Of a DNA stretch of 64,000 bases, positions 11,405 to 27,200 are shown in pieces. The position numbers and the translations under genes are program-made. The DNA is from Petrolisthes cinctipes (taxonomy: Eukaryota; Arthropoda; Malacostraca; Decapoda; Porcellanidae). The DNA lies in contig JAWQEG010001433.1 in NCBI GenBank assembly GCA_033782935.1, forward strand, positions 1-64,000, in the 5' to 3' direction. The notes beneath the pieces were generated by a model. It was not told the DNA's origin. It was given only the letters and a program-made list of their open reading frames with translations, and ran no database searches. Each line of letters begins with the position of its first letter. Within the stretch, counting starts at the first letter, position 1.

Positions 11405-11639
11405 GACAGGAGAGTTATGGTATGGTTGGGAAATGATCACACTCTGAAACTCATCATTTTATTAATAAGTTTATAGCTTGAATATCGCACATTTTATTCA
11501 CGTTCCTACAAATGGCATCTTGTTTCCCTATTTGCATTAACCCTTAAACAACGGCTACAATAATTGAATTATTTCTGAGACTAATATGAAAATACATTAT
11601 TTTTTTCAGAGAAAGGGATAAATAAATATGTACTTTGAC

Positions 11640-12460
11640 CAGGGGTGGATCAAATACAATTGTGTTTGTATTTGAATTGTATTTAAATACAATTTTAATG
11701 TATTTGTATTTGTAATTGTATTTTGGCATCCAGAGAAAAAAGTATTTTGTATTTGTATTTGTATTATGGCACCTAGAAAATAAGTATTTTGTATTTATTT
11801 TTCGCATCAAAACCTGCAGAGGAGGATATCAGAGAGTGAGCCTTTCGTCTCCAAGAGCATCAATCAAGACGAGGCTGGCATGAGTGTAAAACGACCTCAT
11901 CTTTTTGCCTACATGCCTCCAGCTGGGCAAACATACGAAACTACAGTGGTGAAGGCAGAACTTGAAACATACCGGAACTTAGAAGGTGTTCTGCCTTTTG
12001 ATGTCAACCCACTGATGTACTGGCAAGATACAAAAAGCTTCAAAATTTCGAAGCACTTTGCCAAGAATATTGTAGGGTGCTGTGCAAGACAGTGCAACGT
12101 CGGCACCATCTGAGAGGGTGTTTTGCAAGGCCAGCAATTTTTACACTCCTGAGCGAACAAAACTCGGCCCAGAAACCAACCGGGCATTAATGATGATAAA
12201 ATGCAATTATGATATGTAAAGTGTAAACTTGTGTGAAAAAAGTATCTGTTTATATTTTGTTGCATAATTTCAGGAGTATTTCTATTTGTATCTTTGGAAT
12301 CTGAAATTGGAGTATTTGTATTTTTATTTTTCGAACCAGTACTTGTATTTGTTTTTGTATTTTTAGATCCAGGAATAATAGTATTTGTATTGTATTTTGG
12401 AATCCCGAACAAAACTATTTATATTTGCCTTATAAAAAATCAGTATTTGATCCAACCCTG
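11640..12460 (+). mobile_element. decayed hAT transposon, 821 bp
   Basis: The ends are inverted CAGGGGTGGATCAAATAC and CAGGGTTGGATCAAATAC. The flanking octamers ACTTTGAC and ACACTGAC match at six of eight positions, as expected of an aged 8-bp hAT target duplication. Both subterminal regions are packed with TATTTG/TATTTGTA repeats. The middle keeps the end of a hAT transposase. Confidence 0.85.
11880..12219 (+). pseudogene. hAT transposase C-terminal dimerisation domain, frameshifted
   Basis: The first frame gives LETYRNLEGVLPFDVNPLMYW and ISKHFAKNIVG, the start of the hAT dimerisation domain. It then hits a stop. A second frame continues with the family's conserved SAPSERVF block, then FYTPERTKLGPE and ALMMIKCN, ending at TGA. 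One frameshift therefore separates two recognisable halves. No BED finger or catalytic core remains. Confidence 0.8.
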
Positions 12461-12469
12461 ACACTGACA

Positions 12470-13190
12470 TCCAAATATCAAAATGGTTTAATATATCCGT
12501 TCCCAAGACTGCTATACATGGACTAATGACAGACGATGTTAATAATGTCAAAGGAATGCCTCCGTTGTTCAAGTGTTAATTAAGGAAAGCTAACAAATTA
12601 CATCAGTATTTACAATCATAGTATTATATTCTGTCGCCACCCTTCATATTCATATAATCACAGTGACCACTTCTGTCTGGCTATGAAAAATAAATATATA
12701 TTCGTGAAGGAATTTCTGTCTACTTGCTATCAAACGAAAGAGGCAACTAAATATTTGATTAGGCTATGATAGTATGGCAATCACACGAAGGAAAACACAT
12801 TAGCCAATAATTATTATCCCACGCATAAAGTAACAAAAAACTTGATTGATTTTAAAATACACAATGCATGGACCAGCCACGATATAGTCCTAATGTATAA
12901 AAAATTATATATATTATATATGTATACAAGCAAGTCAATGTTGTAGAATAAGTATTTGATAATAGAGTTAAATAAACACGTTTCCTAAGTGAACCTGTGA
13001 AAATCCATTCCGTATATGAATAAAAGTAACAGTGAATAACAGACAAACTGTAGGATTTGCTGTATTCTGTAAATAAAATAGTTTCATGTACAGAAACGTG
13101 TTGTTCCCCATGAGAAAAATTAGTACACCTACCGTACCAGTTTTAACTTACAATTAAGAAACTTTGAACCGAGAACTTTACAAAATTATC
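12470..13190. other. no feature recognised
   Basis: AT-rich single-copy-looking sequence. No ORF with coding character, no clear inverted repeat and no RNA gene was seen. Confidence 0.5.
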
Positions 13191-13205
13191 TTGAACCCAA
13201 ACTAA

Positions 13206-13209
13206 GGTA

Positions 13210-13287
<78 letters not shown>

Positions 13288-13302
13288 ATAAGATCGCAAC
13301 AA

Positions 13303-13384
<82 letters not shown>
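13206..13384. repeat. two (GA)n microsatellites around a short A-rich spacer
   Basis: Two GA runs of about 75 bp each are separated by about 30 bp that includes an A11 tract. Confidence 0.97.
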
Positions 13385-13387
<3 letters not shown>

Positions 13388-13882
13388 ATTTAGGATTATA
13401 AGAATTTAAAAAAATAGTCTGACCACAAGAAACAAAATGAACCTAAGCAGGTCAAGGCATGCGATATGAGTGACAAAATAACAATCGGTAGGGACAGAAG
13501 AAATCAAATGAAAGGATGAGATTCAATAAGTCCATAATAGCCTACTCGGTTACAATAGGCTAACAACATACATGAAAATAAAGTGTTGGGGAAAAAAGAT
13601 GCAAGGGATTTTAATTATAGGCCTTTGAAACATCAGCAGGATATTCTGATGACTATTGTACGGTATAGTATTATTTGATATAGGTATGAAACTCTTAATA
13701 TCTAAACACAGCACATCATAAATTTTAGCCACGAGAGTACCGTAGCCTAATATCAAACTCAAACTTCTGGCATGTCCCTTTATGGTCTTAAATGCAAATT
13801 ATACAACAGGAAGTAAGGGATTTTTGTGGCCTTTTGAACTGGGCATCGAGGCACTAGTATGTAACACCCTCACATACCCACC

Positions 13883-13919
<37 letters not shown>

Positions 13920-14208
13920 CGAAAATTATCTGCTCTGTACAACTAAGAGATAATGTCCAATGGAAAGACAAATGGATCTAACACCCAATATTGTTATAAA
14001 GTGGCAGGTACAGTAGATAAACTTTTTCAAAAATATATATTTGATTATTTTGGAAGATACGGCACGATGAAAAAATGAAACTTGATCCCACCGAGTAGGC
14101 TAAGGTCACCCAGCTCATGGAACACAATGAACATACTAAGGCGATTTGTCCCTTCCAACACACACACACACTACAATATATGTACTGAAATTATGCTCAT
14201 TACTTACA

Positions 14209-15834
14209 CTAATATGCTTCCCCAAATGTTTCCTCCTTCACTTCTATCTCTTGCTTGATGTTACCAGCTTCCATCCCGTCCTCAGACACTGCTTGCCCCG
14301 TAAGACTGATTTCACTGGCTAACTTTATCCTAGTAATATCAGCTAAGTCCTGACCTCCCCCAACCTCAGCCACATAAGCAGACACTCGAACCTGCGTCAC
14401 ACCATTTTGTTCACTGTTCTCACTTTCTCCAGTGAAAGGCTTTTGACCAAATATTTCATTTTTCCCCGGTGTTATTACTGTTCTTTGCACATTCTCAATT
14501 TCTTCATTCAAAGTTTTCTTTAACACTACTGGAGATCCACTTTTCTCATCACACAATATTGGAAAACTTGGGTATTTGGATTCCTTTTCCTTGGCATAAC
14601 TTCGAGCTGTGTATGCTACTGTGGGGTTCAAAGCATCTCCTAGTTTTGAAACCTTACTGGGTTTAGCTTCATCAAAACTGTCATTCACAGAATTTACTGT
14701 TAAACACAAAGGTAAATTATATACAAAGGAAGATTGCATATTTGTTGCATCATTTGATTCACTCTTTATCATTTTAGTATCAACCTGGTCGTAGTCAGCA
14801 TTATCACAGTCACAAGAAGATATTAATTTTGATTCCTTCTGGTGTGGAGACTCTGTGGTCATACACTCACTTGGGGGCGGAAGGGACTCCACCGACAGGT
14901 TTGCATCTTTACATTTTTCGACCATAACAACATCACGGGAAGGATTTTTCTCGTGGATCCTAGAATGTCGTTTCAGACTACCAGGTTCTGTAAACTTTTT
15001 CTCACACTTTTGACACGGGTATGGCCGCTCTCCCGTGTGCGTGAATCTGTGATGTTTTAAGTGGGATTTCTTTAAAAACATTTTATGGCACACTTCACAT
15101 TCGTTCTCTGTAGTTTTCTTACGTTCTGGTAGGCCTAAGCGACGATTTGATTTTCTCGTATAAGTTGACCCAACACTTTTGGCAATCAATGAATCTTTCC
15201 TGCTGTGAATGCGTTCGTGGGTAGTAAGGTATGACACACAAGAAAACTTTTTACTACAGACAACACAAGTATGACTTTTTTCAGCGGCGTGACTGCTCCT
15301 GTGTCGCGTAAGGTTACACTTCTGAAAGAATCGTTTACCGCACACATCACAAACAAAAGGCTTCTCCCCCGTGTGTAGCCTGACGTGGGCTGTAAGATGT
15401 ACACGCTGGGAAAACTGTTTACCACAAACATCACACTTGAACCTTTTGTCCTGGGTATGATTCTTCATGTGTAAAGTATAGTTGGACCTTTGACGAAACT
15501 TTTTGCCACACACCTCACACGCGTAGGGCATTTCGCCGGTATGAAGCCTGGTGTGGGCAAGCAATGTACTTTTGTGGGTAAACTTGGCATCACAGTGGGC
15601 GCAGGTAAAGGGTTTCTCTCCAGAGTGTACCCTCATGTGACACTCTAGGCTGCTCTTTTTCTTGAATGGTCGATCACATTCTTGACAAGTGAAGGCTCTA
15701 CCTGCTGTGGTCTTGGTCTTGGCTTCACATCCATGCTTGCCTTCTTCACTTTCATCATCCAGGACTCCCTCTCTTGACCCCACGTTCTGCTGTACAATCG
15801 CATTATCGTTCATGCTTCTCGGTATCTCATTCAT
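14209..15834 (-). CDS. C2H2 zinc-finger protein, eight fingers, 541 aa
   Basis: A single uninterrupted ORF. The first ATG is at 15834. Just upstream, CACAG-C fits a 3' splice site, so a non-coding 5' exon is possible. Residues of about 48-300 hold eight C2H2 fingers of the Cys-x2-Cys-x12-His-x3/4-His type. Six are contiguous, then a basic linker of about 30 residues is followed by two more. Several linkers are the DNA-binding TGEKP type. The remaining 240 residues are low-complexity and Ser/Glu-rich without a recognised domain. They carry psi-K-x-E SUMO-type motifs (MIKSE, NIKQE, EVKEE). No BTB, KRAB or ZAD domain is present. The likely role is a nuclear DNA-binding transcription regulator with unknown target. 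A GTAAGT donor follows the stop closely, so a 3' UTR intron could exist. Confidence 0.93.
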   Translation of the reverse strand: MNEIPRSMNDNAIVQQNVGSREGVLDDESEEGKHGCEAKTKTTAGRAFTCQECDRPFKKKSSLECHMRVHSGEKPFTCAHCDAKFTHKSTLLAHTRLHTGEMPYACEVCGKKFRQRSNYTLHMKNHTQDKRFKCDVCGKQFSQRVHLTAHVRLHTGEKPFVCDVCGKRFFQKCNLTRHRSSHAAEKSHTCVVCSKKFSCVSYLTTHERIHSRKDSLIAKSVGSTYTRKSNRRLGLPERKKTTENECEVCHKMFLKKSHLKHHRFTHTGERPYPCQKCEKKFTEPGSLKRHSRIHEKNPSRDVVMVEKCKDANLSVESLPPPSECMTTESPHQKESKLISSCDCDNADYDQVDTKMIKSESNDATNMQSSFVYNLPLCLTVNSVNDSFDEAKPSKVSKLGDALNPTVAYTARSYAKEKESKYPSFPILCDEKSGSPVVLKKTLNEEIENVQRTVITPGKNEIFGQKPFTGESENSEQNGVTQVRVSAYVAEVGGGQDLADITRIKLASEISLTGQAVSEDGMEAGNIKQEIEVKEETFGEAY

Positions 15835-15849
15835 GCTGTGCAACAAAGC

Positions 15850-17090
15850 ATGATGACGTTTATATATTTAGTTTTTCTTTCTACATATCAGCCTCCTTTC
15901 GTTGCATTGGTATTATCAGCTACATTTTTTTAAGATCATTAATGTTGTCTCAGAGTTTAATACCGTATATATATATTTCATGGCAAACAATTGGCTGATA
16001 CGTTACGTAGGTCTATAGCATGACGTGGTATGTTTTAAACTTAATGCACTTTCATCATTGGAACGTTGATTAGCACTGTTCATCCCTGTTTCGAAGCCAG
16101 CCACTAGTGTCACTGTCAGAAAACAAAAGGATAAGAGTGAGAAACTACCACAAGGGGGATATTCTTGAAGACAGCCTTAACCTTACCTTCATAATTATCG
16201 TATCGTTTCTGGGAATAAATCAGACTTTATATTAACCACTTTATGAATTTGCAAGCTAATAAAGCTGAAACATCAAAAGCAACACACTTGGTAACACTAA
16301 AACGTCCACACCTATTCCTTGATTGTGTAATTGGTTCGCTTAGTATAATTATATGTTGTCCAGCGTACCGGTATATCATAATAAGGTGCAGCTAGACTAT
16401 AAGAAAACTTTATAAACTTTTAGATCTTTATATTAGTATGAGTAAGTGGTCGACATAAGCCAAGAGGCCTATTATCATAATGATTACATAGAACTTAATG
16501 ATATAGGCAGAAATACGGTAAAGCAGCAGATTAGAGTACTATGGATATTTCAGCCATACATGAAACGTGAAAAACACAGATGGAAAGAATGACCCACACA
16601 AAATAATCCTAATGCCTTAGTTTTGGATCTACTGGGAATGCAAGGGATAGACATATATAGTTCCCTTGAAAAATAGTTGAGGAAATATTTGGCAAGTTGC
16701 AGAACTTGTTTATCAATGGGTCCAAGAAAGGGTTAATTATAAATTATATGAAAATAACAGTTTCATTGTATTTCTATAGAAATTGTGCAAGTTATTTGAC
16801 TCTATTTACAAGCGTCAAGTTGGGTCACTGATAAGGTGTACTATATGTTCATTTTCTGCTCAATCAAAATTATTTTTTTTCGTTTATAGTTTATTGATAT
16901 GCAAATAATACAAGATCTTTCGTTTACCCGACTGAAAATGGGATATTCCAAATCTCTGACCTGACACAAACCCTTGAATCAGATTTGTTGCCTTATAGGC
17001 CTATAGCCTACTTGTCACAGGTAAACCCACCCGAATTTTCCCGGATGTCTTTCTTCTCCTTACATTACAGGCAAGGTTTTATAGGAATGG
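15850..17090. other. no gene recognised
   Basis: AT-rich intergenic sequence upstream of the zinc-finger gene. Its promoter should lie here, but no TATA/initiator pair stood out. Confidence 0.45.
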
Positions 17091-17094
17091 TAAA

Positions 17095-19790
<2,696 letters not shown>

Positions 19791-19792
19791 AG

Positions 19793-19905
19793 ACAGAGAA
19801 AATCGAAGGACAGCAAGCACGACGGAATATAAGTAAAGGAGGAATAGGCTAGCTAAAGAGAGGAAAAAGAATGGCTAGGGTCCGAAGGAGCCCCCAAACC
19901 CTTAA
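19793..19905. repeat. dispersed repeat R2, second copy
   Basis: It shares AGCACGACGGAATATAAG and the GGTCCGAAGGAGCCCCCAA end with the copy at 17.1 kb. Confidence 0.55.
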
Positions 19906-20805
19906 TTACCCCCCTACGAGTAACATACGTGCATGGGTTAATTGCAAAGCTAGGCAGTGACTTGTCTAATGACTGGGACAGATGGATGTCTAAGGGAGAA
20001 GGGATATAGGAGACTGTGGTTTCCTTGGTGAATTAGTGAGGCATGCAGCATTGACTCACCTTAGAAGTACCCAAGAGGAACTGATCGAGGAAGTGTAGAG
20101 TGTAGACCAATAGGCCCACGGCCAAGTAATACCTGGGCATGTAGAGGCCTATTTCTGTCCTGGAAATAAGTTTACTACTTCTTCTGCTTGACTTCAGCAA
20201 CGATCTGGTTAAACTTTGTTCAGAATTTGTGGTCTAGTGAATCTCCCTATAAACGCAGTTAAATGAAAGTAACTTGAGTCAACAAAACACTTCCCAAAAG
20301 TGTTTCGATCATTCCTCGCTATTCAGAATCACTGATCAATCCGTGATTTGTATCACGTTCTCTCTGTGTCAGACTGGTAGGGGAACCAAAGCATTGACCA
20401 AGATTATTCTGGTCGATTATAAAGTAGCTATCATAGTAGGCTACTGTATTTGGTTTGCTTTTATAAGGATAGAAATATTCACCCAAACCTGACTAGGCAT
20501 CCCTACACGCTTTATTTCTCCATTTTCCTAATTCTAACATCACAGAAAACGTAAATATTATAGCAAACTATAATATAATTGTGAAAATACTATAGCTACC
20601 CACTCGATCTTTCGTAATTGGTATTTTCTACGCCAAACCTAGGAAGACACCTACCCACCTCGTCCTATCCTTCTCGACTTTTCTGGTACGTCATATTTCT
20701 GTCTCTCCGTGTCAATCATCAACACTACTACATTTGGAGGTGCTTCGCCCAGCTTTTGACACCATAACTGGGATCCTCGATCTATATGCTACCCTCATGA
20801 CAGAT

Positions 20806-20922
<117 letters not shown>

Positions 20923-20979
20923 TTCTCATCCCTAGGACCACGCATCATAAACCATTATATCGGCTGGCTTCGGGAATGA

Positions 20980-22227
20980 GCCAAGTGTATTTTCTTTGTG
21001 CCTCCACCAGTCGGGATCAGCCCTTTCAATTATACTTCTGTGAGTCCTGTGGAGGTCAGCAATCTCACGAGGTCTTAAGGGTTTGGGCTTCCCTTTGGCC
21101 CCAGTCACTCCTTTTCTTTTATTCAACTGTGACCTGTCCATTCTTATCTTCTGTTACCTTCGTGCATGGGATCTGACCTCTCGATCACTTTCTCCTTCGT
21201 CCTACAGGTTCTTCCGGGCCGAGAGCGGTCTTTTTACATCCTCATTCACAAGACCCTCACTGAGGCTGGAACACATGGATCCCAAATGAATAACACTGCA
21301 ACTAAATACCTGCCCCCAATAATTGTCACCTTCAAGAATGTTGTTCCTGAGAGGCAACCAGGCAGCCCTGGCTCTGGCTGAGGCTGACGAGTCTGCAGCT
21401 TGGGTTAGAAGGGGCACCCTAACTCCCTTTTGTTGTGCTCTTAATTGTTTAGTTCCATTTACTTGTCTCCTTATAATTGTCCATTAACCAGTACTAGTAC
21501 CAAATGCCCTAGAGGCCTGATACAGCATTTTCTTTTTTAAATTTTTGTGTTGTATTGCCATTATCTTAGCTGGCAATATGGCTTACCAATTCAATGCAAC
21601 TACTGTATAATTTTTTTTTAAAGAGCCTACTAGTGACTTTTTGAAAGGCAGACCCACATGAACAAGGCAGAGTCACTGAATGGTGAGTTAATAGCCATTA
21701 GAATGGGAATGAACTCCACCTGAGCTTGGACATAAAATTATGAAGTTCATTCCAGGAGGCATAAACCTCTTCATACGTAGTGGTAAGCCTTTAACTCCAG
21801 CCACTTGGAACCACAGTTGTGAGTACGGTATAGTACTTGTTGTGATAATGATATATTTTTCATGACACAACCAATATGTATTTCAACATCCTTAACTCCA
21901 TACTGTATGGTACACTCCAATGAGGATGAACAAATCAAACAGTCTCTGACCTAAAGTAAATCTTTACTTAGATAATAATAAAAAGTGCTTAAATAATTAC
22001 AGTTAATTCTGTTTCATAAGGCTACACAAAAATGTATACAAAGCACCAAATGCCAACTTTTTTAATGTCCAGCAACAGCATGGAACAGAGGAAGGATAAA
22101 ATATCAGCAGGCCCCCTTCCTATATACAGTACAATGAGCCTGAAGACAATATTAGGTAGGAGTCGTCTTTTCTCTTTCACACATTTAATGCTACTGTCAA
22201 TCCTTTCATGGAAGTACAGTACACATT
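20980..22227. other. unassigned, with a reverse R2-like segment
   Basis: About 21050-21180 matches the R2 family in reverse (AAGGGTTTGGGC). The remainder shows short open frames with no recognised domain. Confidence 0.4.
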
Positions 22228-22376
22228 AAGGTGACCCTGTGATCGTGTATGAAAATTGGAGGCTTCCGATTCCTCCTGATTATACCACGAAACAAGTTCC
22301 TTTAATAGGTAGTATTTTATGGCAGTATTTGAAGGGCTCATTTATCTCCCCAACTTTTTTATTACATCACAGGGCC
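22228..22376. mobile_element. TTAA foldback element, family F2
   Basis: A palindrome whose left arm starts TTAAGGTGACCCTGTGATCG with GATTCCTCC, mirrored on the right by TTGAAGGGCTCATTTATCTC and ATCACAGGG. It lies about 1.9 kb beyond the transporter stop. Confidence 0.7.
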
Positions 22377-24126
22377 CCTCAAAACAGTCAGGCACCATAC
22401 TGCATCTTACTTTCACTGCATATTCAATTCCTATAAATAATTATATAATATTAACTCTCACAGCCATACTACAGGCAACTACTGTATGCATAAAGACGGC
22501 ATAACAATACAATTAAGGTGGTGTCACATGTTCACAGAATCCTTTGACAATTACTGGCATCTCACAGTATTTAGATGTCACTACAAGTATCCAGAAGTCA
22601 AGGTGTTGTCACATGGGTTACATTACAGCAGCTCCCTCGAAGCATCATTTGACACATTCCTCCCTCAAAATGAGCAGGTTGTAGCACTACTTCTTTAGGC
22701 CATATTACTGTACCAACATAACTTAATATGCAAAAAGTTAAATACTACCAGTAATTTTTACATACATAAAGTTGCATCAATACAGTACTCTTGAAAATGG
22801 AGATGGGCTTCATCAGCAAAAAATATCTAGAGATAATCAATATTCAACTTATGAAGGGAGAATACTGTGCACTGTACTTACTTTTGTTTTAATTATACCA
22901 TTCTAAGACTCTCAGGCTCAAACAAACATTCCCTCACTTGGCTTGAGTATGATTCTACAAAGATTATCACCATTACATACACCTTTCTACAATTTAGCTT
23001 CTACTTCATTCACACCGACTCTCACAAGTAATTAAATGCAACATTTTCAACATGTTCACCAAGCAGAAGTATAATGAGAGAATTTATCCAGTGTAGCCTA
23101 CATAGTAGAGGGAGAGCCTTAACTTCATTTCATTCAAAATTGAGCATAGACATACTTGACTTGGCAACAAACTTGTGCATCTGCATGAATGTGATCACTT
23201 TCATCAGCACCCACAAATAAATTACAACACTGGAATGTTTATTGGATAGTTGCCAGTTTATCAGGCAGCATAAAGTCATGTTTGATTACATATACAGTAT
23301 ATTCTGGGCACAAGCCCTCAAAACATCTGGATGATGAAATATATATATTAAGGTAAGTTCTCAGTTATAATCTTTTCCTTGAGGGCCAATTAGCTTAAGA
23401 AGAGATTGTGATGAAATCTCTTCATTTCTATATTGTTGTTGAAGATGGAGAGATAGTTTTCTGGATGATTGTCATCTGATGGTCAAATGGAGGTACCATA
23501 ATTCTAAGGCACTAATTATCACATAGTATCCTATATTCCACAATGAATTGGAAGACACATATTGTACACTTCTAAAAGGATCCAAGCTTTCGTGCATGAT
23601 GTGAATTTGTATTAGTGTAAAAGTGAAGAGTATTAGGCTAACTACAGTCTGTCACACAACTGTTTAAATATTTACACTGACAGAGTTGAAACTCTATTTT
23701 ATGCCCAGGTCTCCATATTTCAGTGCATTAATCATCTAATCCTCACATTCCTACTGGTGACAGAATGATTTAAGGCTCCCATGTGTGTGCAAGTGGTCAC
23801 TCTGCCAAAGTCTGAGTCCCAGTGTTGACAACAGTGATTTTTGTAACCCTTAAAATAGCTTATGACTTTCCATTTTCTTCTGACTAACTCAAGATATTTC
23901 TTCTTGTCAGACTACTAATGTTCAAAGGTTAAAATCCACTCAAACTGACCCATAAATAATACCTCAAACCTTAGATATTTAACATATCTGGTTAAACAAC
24001 ATAATTTATCACTGGTAAAACTCTGCAATATTAAGAGTTGATAACAATATGTCATATTACCAATAAATATAATTCTTGTGCCTTTACTGGTGAGGTACAT
24101 GAATGTGATGTGAAATGAAGCAAGAG
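22377..24126. other. downstream flank of the transporter gene
   Basis: The 3' UTR of the minus-strand SLC23 gene must begin here. No polyadenylation site could be chosen with confidence, and no other gene was seen. Confidence 0.4.
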
Positions 24127-24223
24127 CTACACTTTTGTGGAGGGACTATGACGAATTCTCCTGCTGATGGCGCCCCAACCTATAAACGTAGGCATAATAG
24201 GGACGAACTTTGTCCATTGGTAC
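24127..24223 (-). CDS. SLC23: SLC23 coding exon 12 (stop)
   Basis: Residues 564-594 ([13 protein letters not shown], ending PSTKV) and a TAG stop at 24127-24129. The acceptor is ATATATCCACAG. The frame is fixed by the one-base phase carried over from exon 11. Confidence 0.9.
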
Positions 24224-27200
24224 CTGTGGATATATCAGACATGCATTACCATCTCATACTCATTATTATACTGTAATGCATAAAAATGAAAAGGATAAGA
24301 GTATAAATATCATAAATAAAGCATTGCACAGCTGAAATATATATAAGAAGCTTAAATAATGGCAGACAACAGTACTGTATAACTTAGCATTAAATATCCA
24401 GCATGACAAAAAAAAATAACAAAGAAATTAAAGACTTGATGTATCATTCTTGCCATTAAGGGCTACCATGAGTTTTGGTATAACCTAAGTATTTTGAATA
24501 ATTAACCTCTTCACCAGAAGAGCTCAAATATTTGCATCTGCCATGGCAGTAATCACTCTGAGCAAAGTTTTGTACTGTAAAGATCACCACTACCTTACTG
24601 CAAAGGAACCACCTCCTCCTTGCCCCTCCTTCCATGTTGTACTCACCTCATGATAGTATCCATACCCACAGGGAGGTCATAGCAGAAGCTAGCTTTGTTG
24701 TCACATTGTACCTCATCTGGCTTCACTTTCAGCTGCTGCCGCCAGAGCACCATACCACGCTCTTCATCGGTCCCTGCAGGAAGATACAATTGGTAATGAA
24801 AGTACTGAATCTATCCACTCACTGAAAGAAATGTTATAACTCCTTGGATGAAAGCAGTCAACGAAGACTTGGGGTCTTCCCTCACCCTATTAAATCAACA
24901 TTAGCACTGTTATGAGTTACATTGGACTATTCCGGCAGATTTATATTTTCTTATTGAGGATTCATTGGGCATACACCAGAGCATGTTTTGTATATCAGGG
25001 AAGGGCTATTGAATAATGAAGATGATGTACAGTAGGCCTCAGGAATTCATACACAGGGCATTGGTTAAAGGGAGTCTTTATTCTGCACTTACTGTAGGCA
25101 TTTTTCTGCTGACTGATTCAAGTATGAGCCATATAAACTTACTAGAAATGTTTCGTGTTAAGAAAATTATATAGTAAATTTTTTAGTTGTTACGAACCTT
25201 TGATGTATACGAATTCCTTAGGCAGACGGTACATCCTAAAGGCAAACAGTATTTACTCTGAGGGTCATACGGACAATATTTCATAATTATTGCCAATATG
25301 CTTATGGCTCATATTAAAGATCCTCATCAGCATCTATGAACAGTCCACATATCTCTCCTGTATGCACTTTTCCACCTCGTTCATCCATCTGACTGATGGT
25401 CTGCCTCTCATACCAGGTCCCACAACTTTTCAATCCCACACACCTTGCATTCCATATCTTGCATTCTCTCCACATATCCAAACCACGTTAATGTATTTTA
25501 CTGCACCTTCTCAGTCACCCCACACCACATCCCTCAAACACTGCACAGTGCACTTCCATCCATAATTCAGTACCTACACATTCTCACATTCACATTTATA
25601 CCTGGAATGGTATTGTCAAGAACGAAGCCAAGGAAGCCACCAACAAACATGGAGGTCCTAAGCAGCACAGAGAGCACCTGATCCAGCACGGGTAATGAGG
25701 TAGCAATCACATTTGCATTCTCGGGCCTCTGCATCCACTAAAGGAGGAGAGGAGATATGATTGTAAATTATAACAGTATGCAATATAGAATTGGTTACAC
25801 CAAAATCATATGTGAATCAGATAAAAAAAAAAGACACTTATATTCGCACATTAATTTATCCTCACAGACAATCACAGACCACAGAGAAAAATACTTTGAG
25901 ATACAGTATAGTATACTTCTTAATGTGGAGACAAAAGAGAACTTACAAGCACTTGAGTGTTACAAAAGTTTTGAAATACTGTATACTGTAGCCAATTTAG
26001 AAAGAATACAAAAATAAATATCTTATGAAAATGCAATAATACTGTGAACAAAATGTTCTGAGGCACCAAAATCTCTTTTATAACTATGTCTGAAGCAGAA
26101 TAAAAGTGAAATATAAAATACAAATCCTTGTAAATGAAGGAAGAAGCACCAACAGAAAGGAAGATATATGTGAAATTACAAACTGAACATTTTAGGCAAT
26201 ATTTGTACAAGAATATAACTGTATGGTTGCTAAAAACATAATTACCATTGAATATACAGTACATATATGTACTGTATAATTATATAATCAAACGCTATGC
26301 CTCCGCGAGAGAAAATGAAGGATCTAATAATTAGCCTAATATACTGTAGCCGATTCCCTAACTAGTGGTACTGTACATAAAAACATAAAAGAAGTAATAA
26401 TAATTTATCCATCAAACACACCCTGGGAAGAGCAAGGCCAAAGAAGAGGGAGAAGCCAATGACGAAGAGGTTCCTGGATGAGTTGAGGTTGACGTACTGG
26501 AGGGAGGAGAGACCAACGGAGGTAATCATGGCAAAAACGATGCAGAAGATGCCCCCGATGATGGGTTCAGGTATGACGATGAAGAGAGCCCCTATCTTGC
26601 CCACCACCCCACACACCAACATGATGGCTGCACTGTACTGCACCACACGCCTGCTGCCCACCTGGAACAGTAACGTCACATAAGCTAATAGGATGTATGC
26701 TGGAAAAGTCAATGATCAGTAGTACAGTATTAAGTACACTCGTGATACATAATTTCTGACCAGAGTGTGAGGAGCAGAAAGCTTCAAATCACCTGTTATT
26801 GCTCATTTCCCCACCCAGTACACATAATTATAGAGGCTGAGTTGGAATGCAGGGTATGTGTGGTGCCTGCCGTTCGTCTCTGGTCAGGGATTACGTATCA
26901 CGAGTGTACAGTAAACCCTTGATATAACTCAAATGAATACTGTACTTGTATCCACCACTTCATATTGCACTCAGTCTCTCATTGCATTGAAGTCCACCAA
27001 TGGTTTTCCAAGGATTCTAATTTTCAAGTGATTTACAATGGGTCTGTGTTAAATGAAAAGAGTTCTATACAGTAGGCTAGGGTAACATTAAGAGCTTTAT
27101 ATTGTATTAATCATTGTCACAGCCTAACCCATGACTTCTCTGGTATTCTGTACACCCCAACATTAAATAGACTCCTAACATAGAGGCAGTCAGTAAACAT

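Noticed and set aside
20932..21141. Minus-strand frame with RPREIADLHRTH
   Set aside because: It overlaps the R2 dispersed repeat and the edge of the AT microsatellite. No domain was recognised, so it is not called a gene.
24127..24223. Alternative frame of the last transporter exon ([13 protein letters not shown])
   Set aside because: It looked plausible at first, but the one-base phase carried from exon 11 selects the [13 protein letters not shown] frame, which also fits the family.
24634..24825. Plus-strand frame over SLC23 exon 11
   Set aside because: It is the antisense shadow of the exon. The minus strand gives the conserved TDEERG sequence with correct splice sites.
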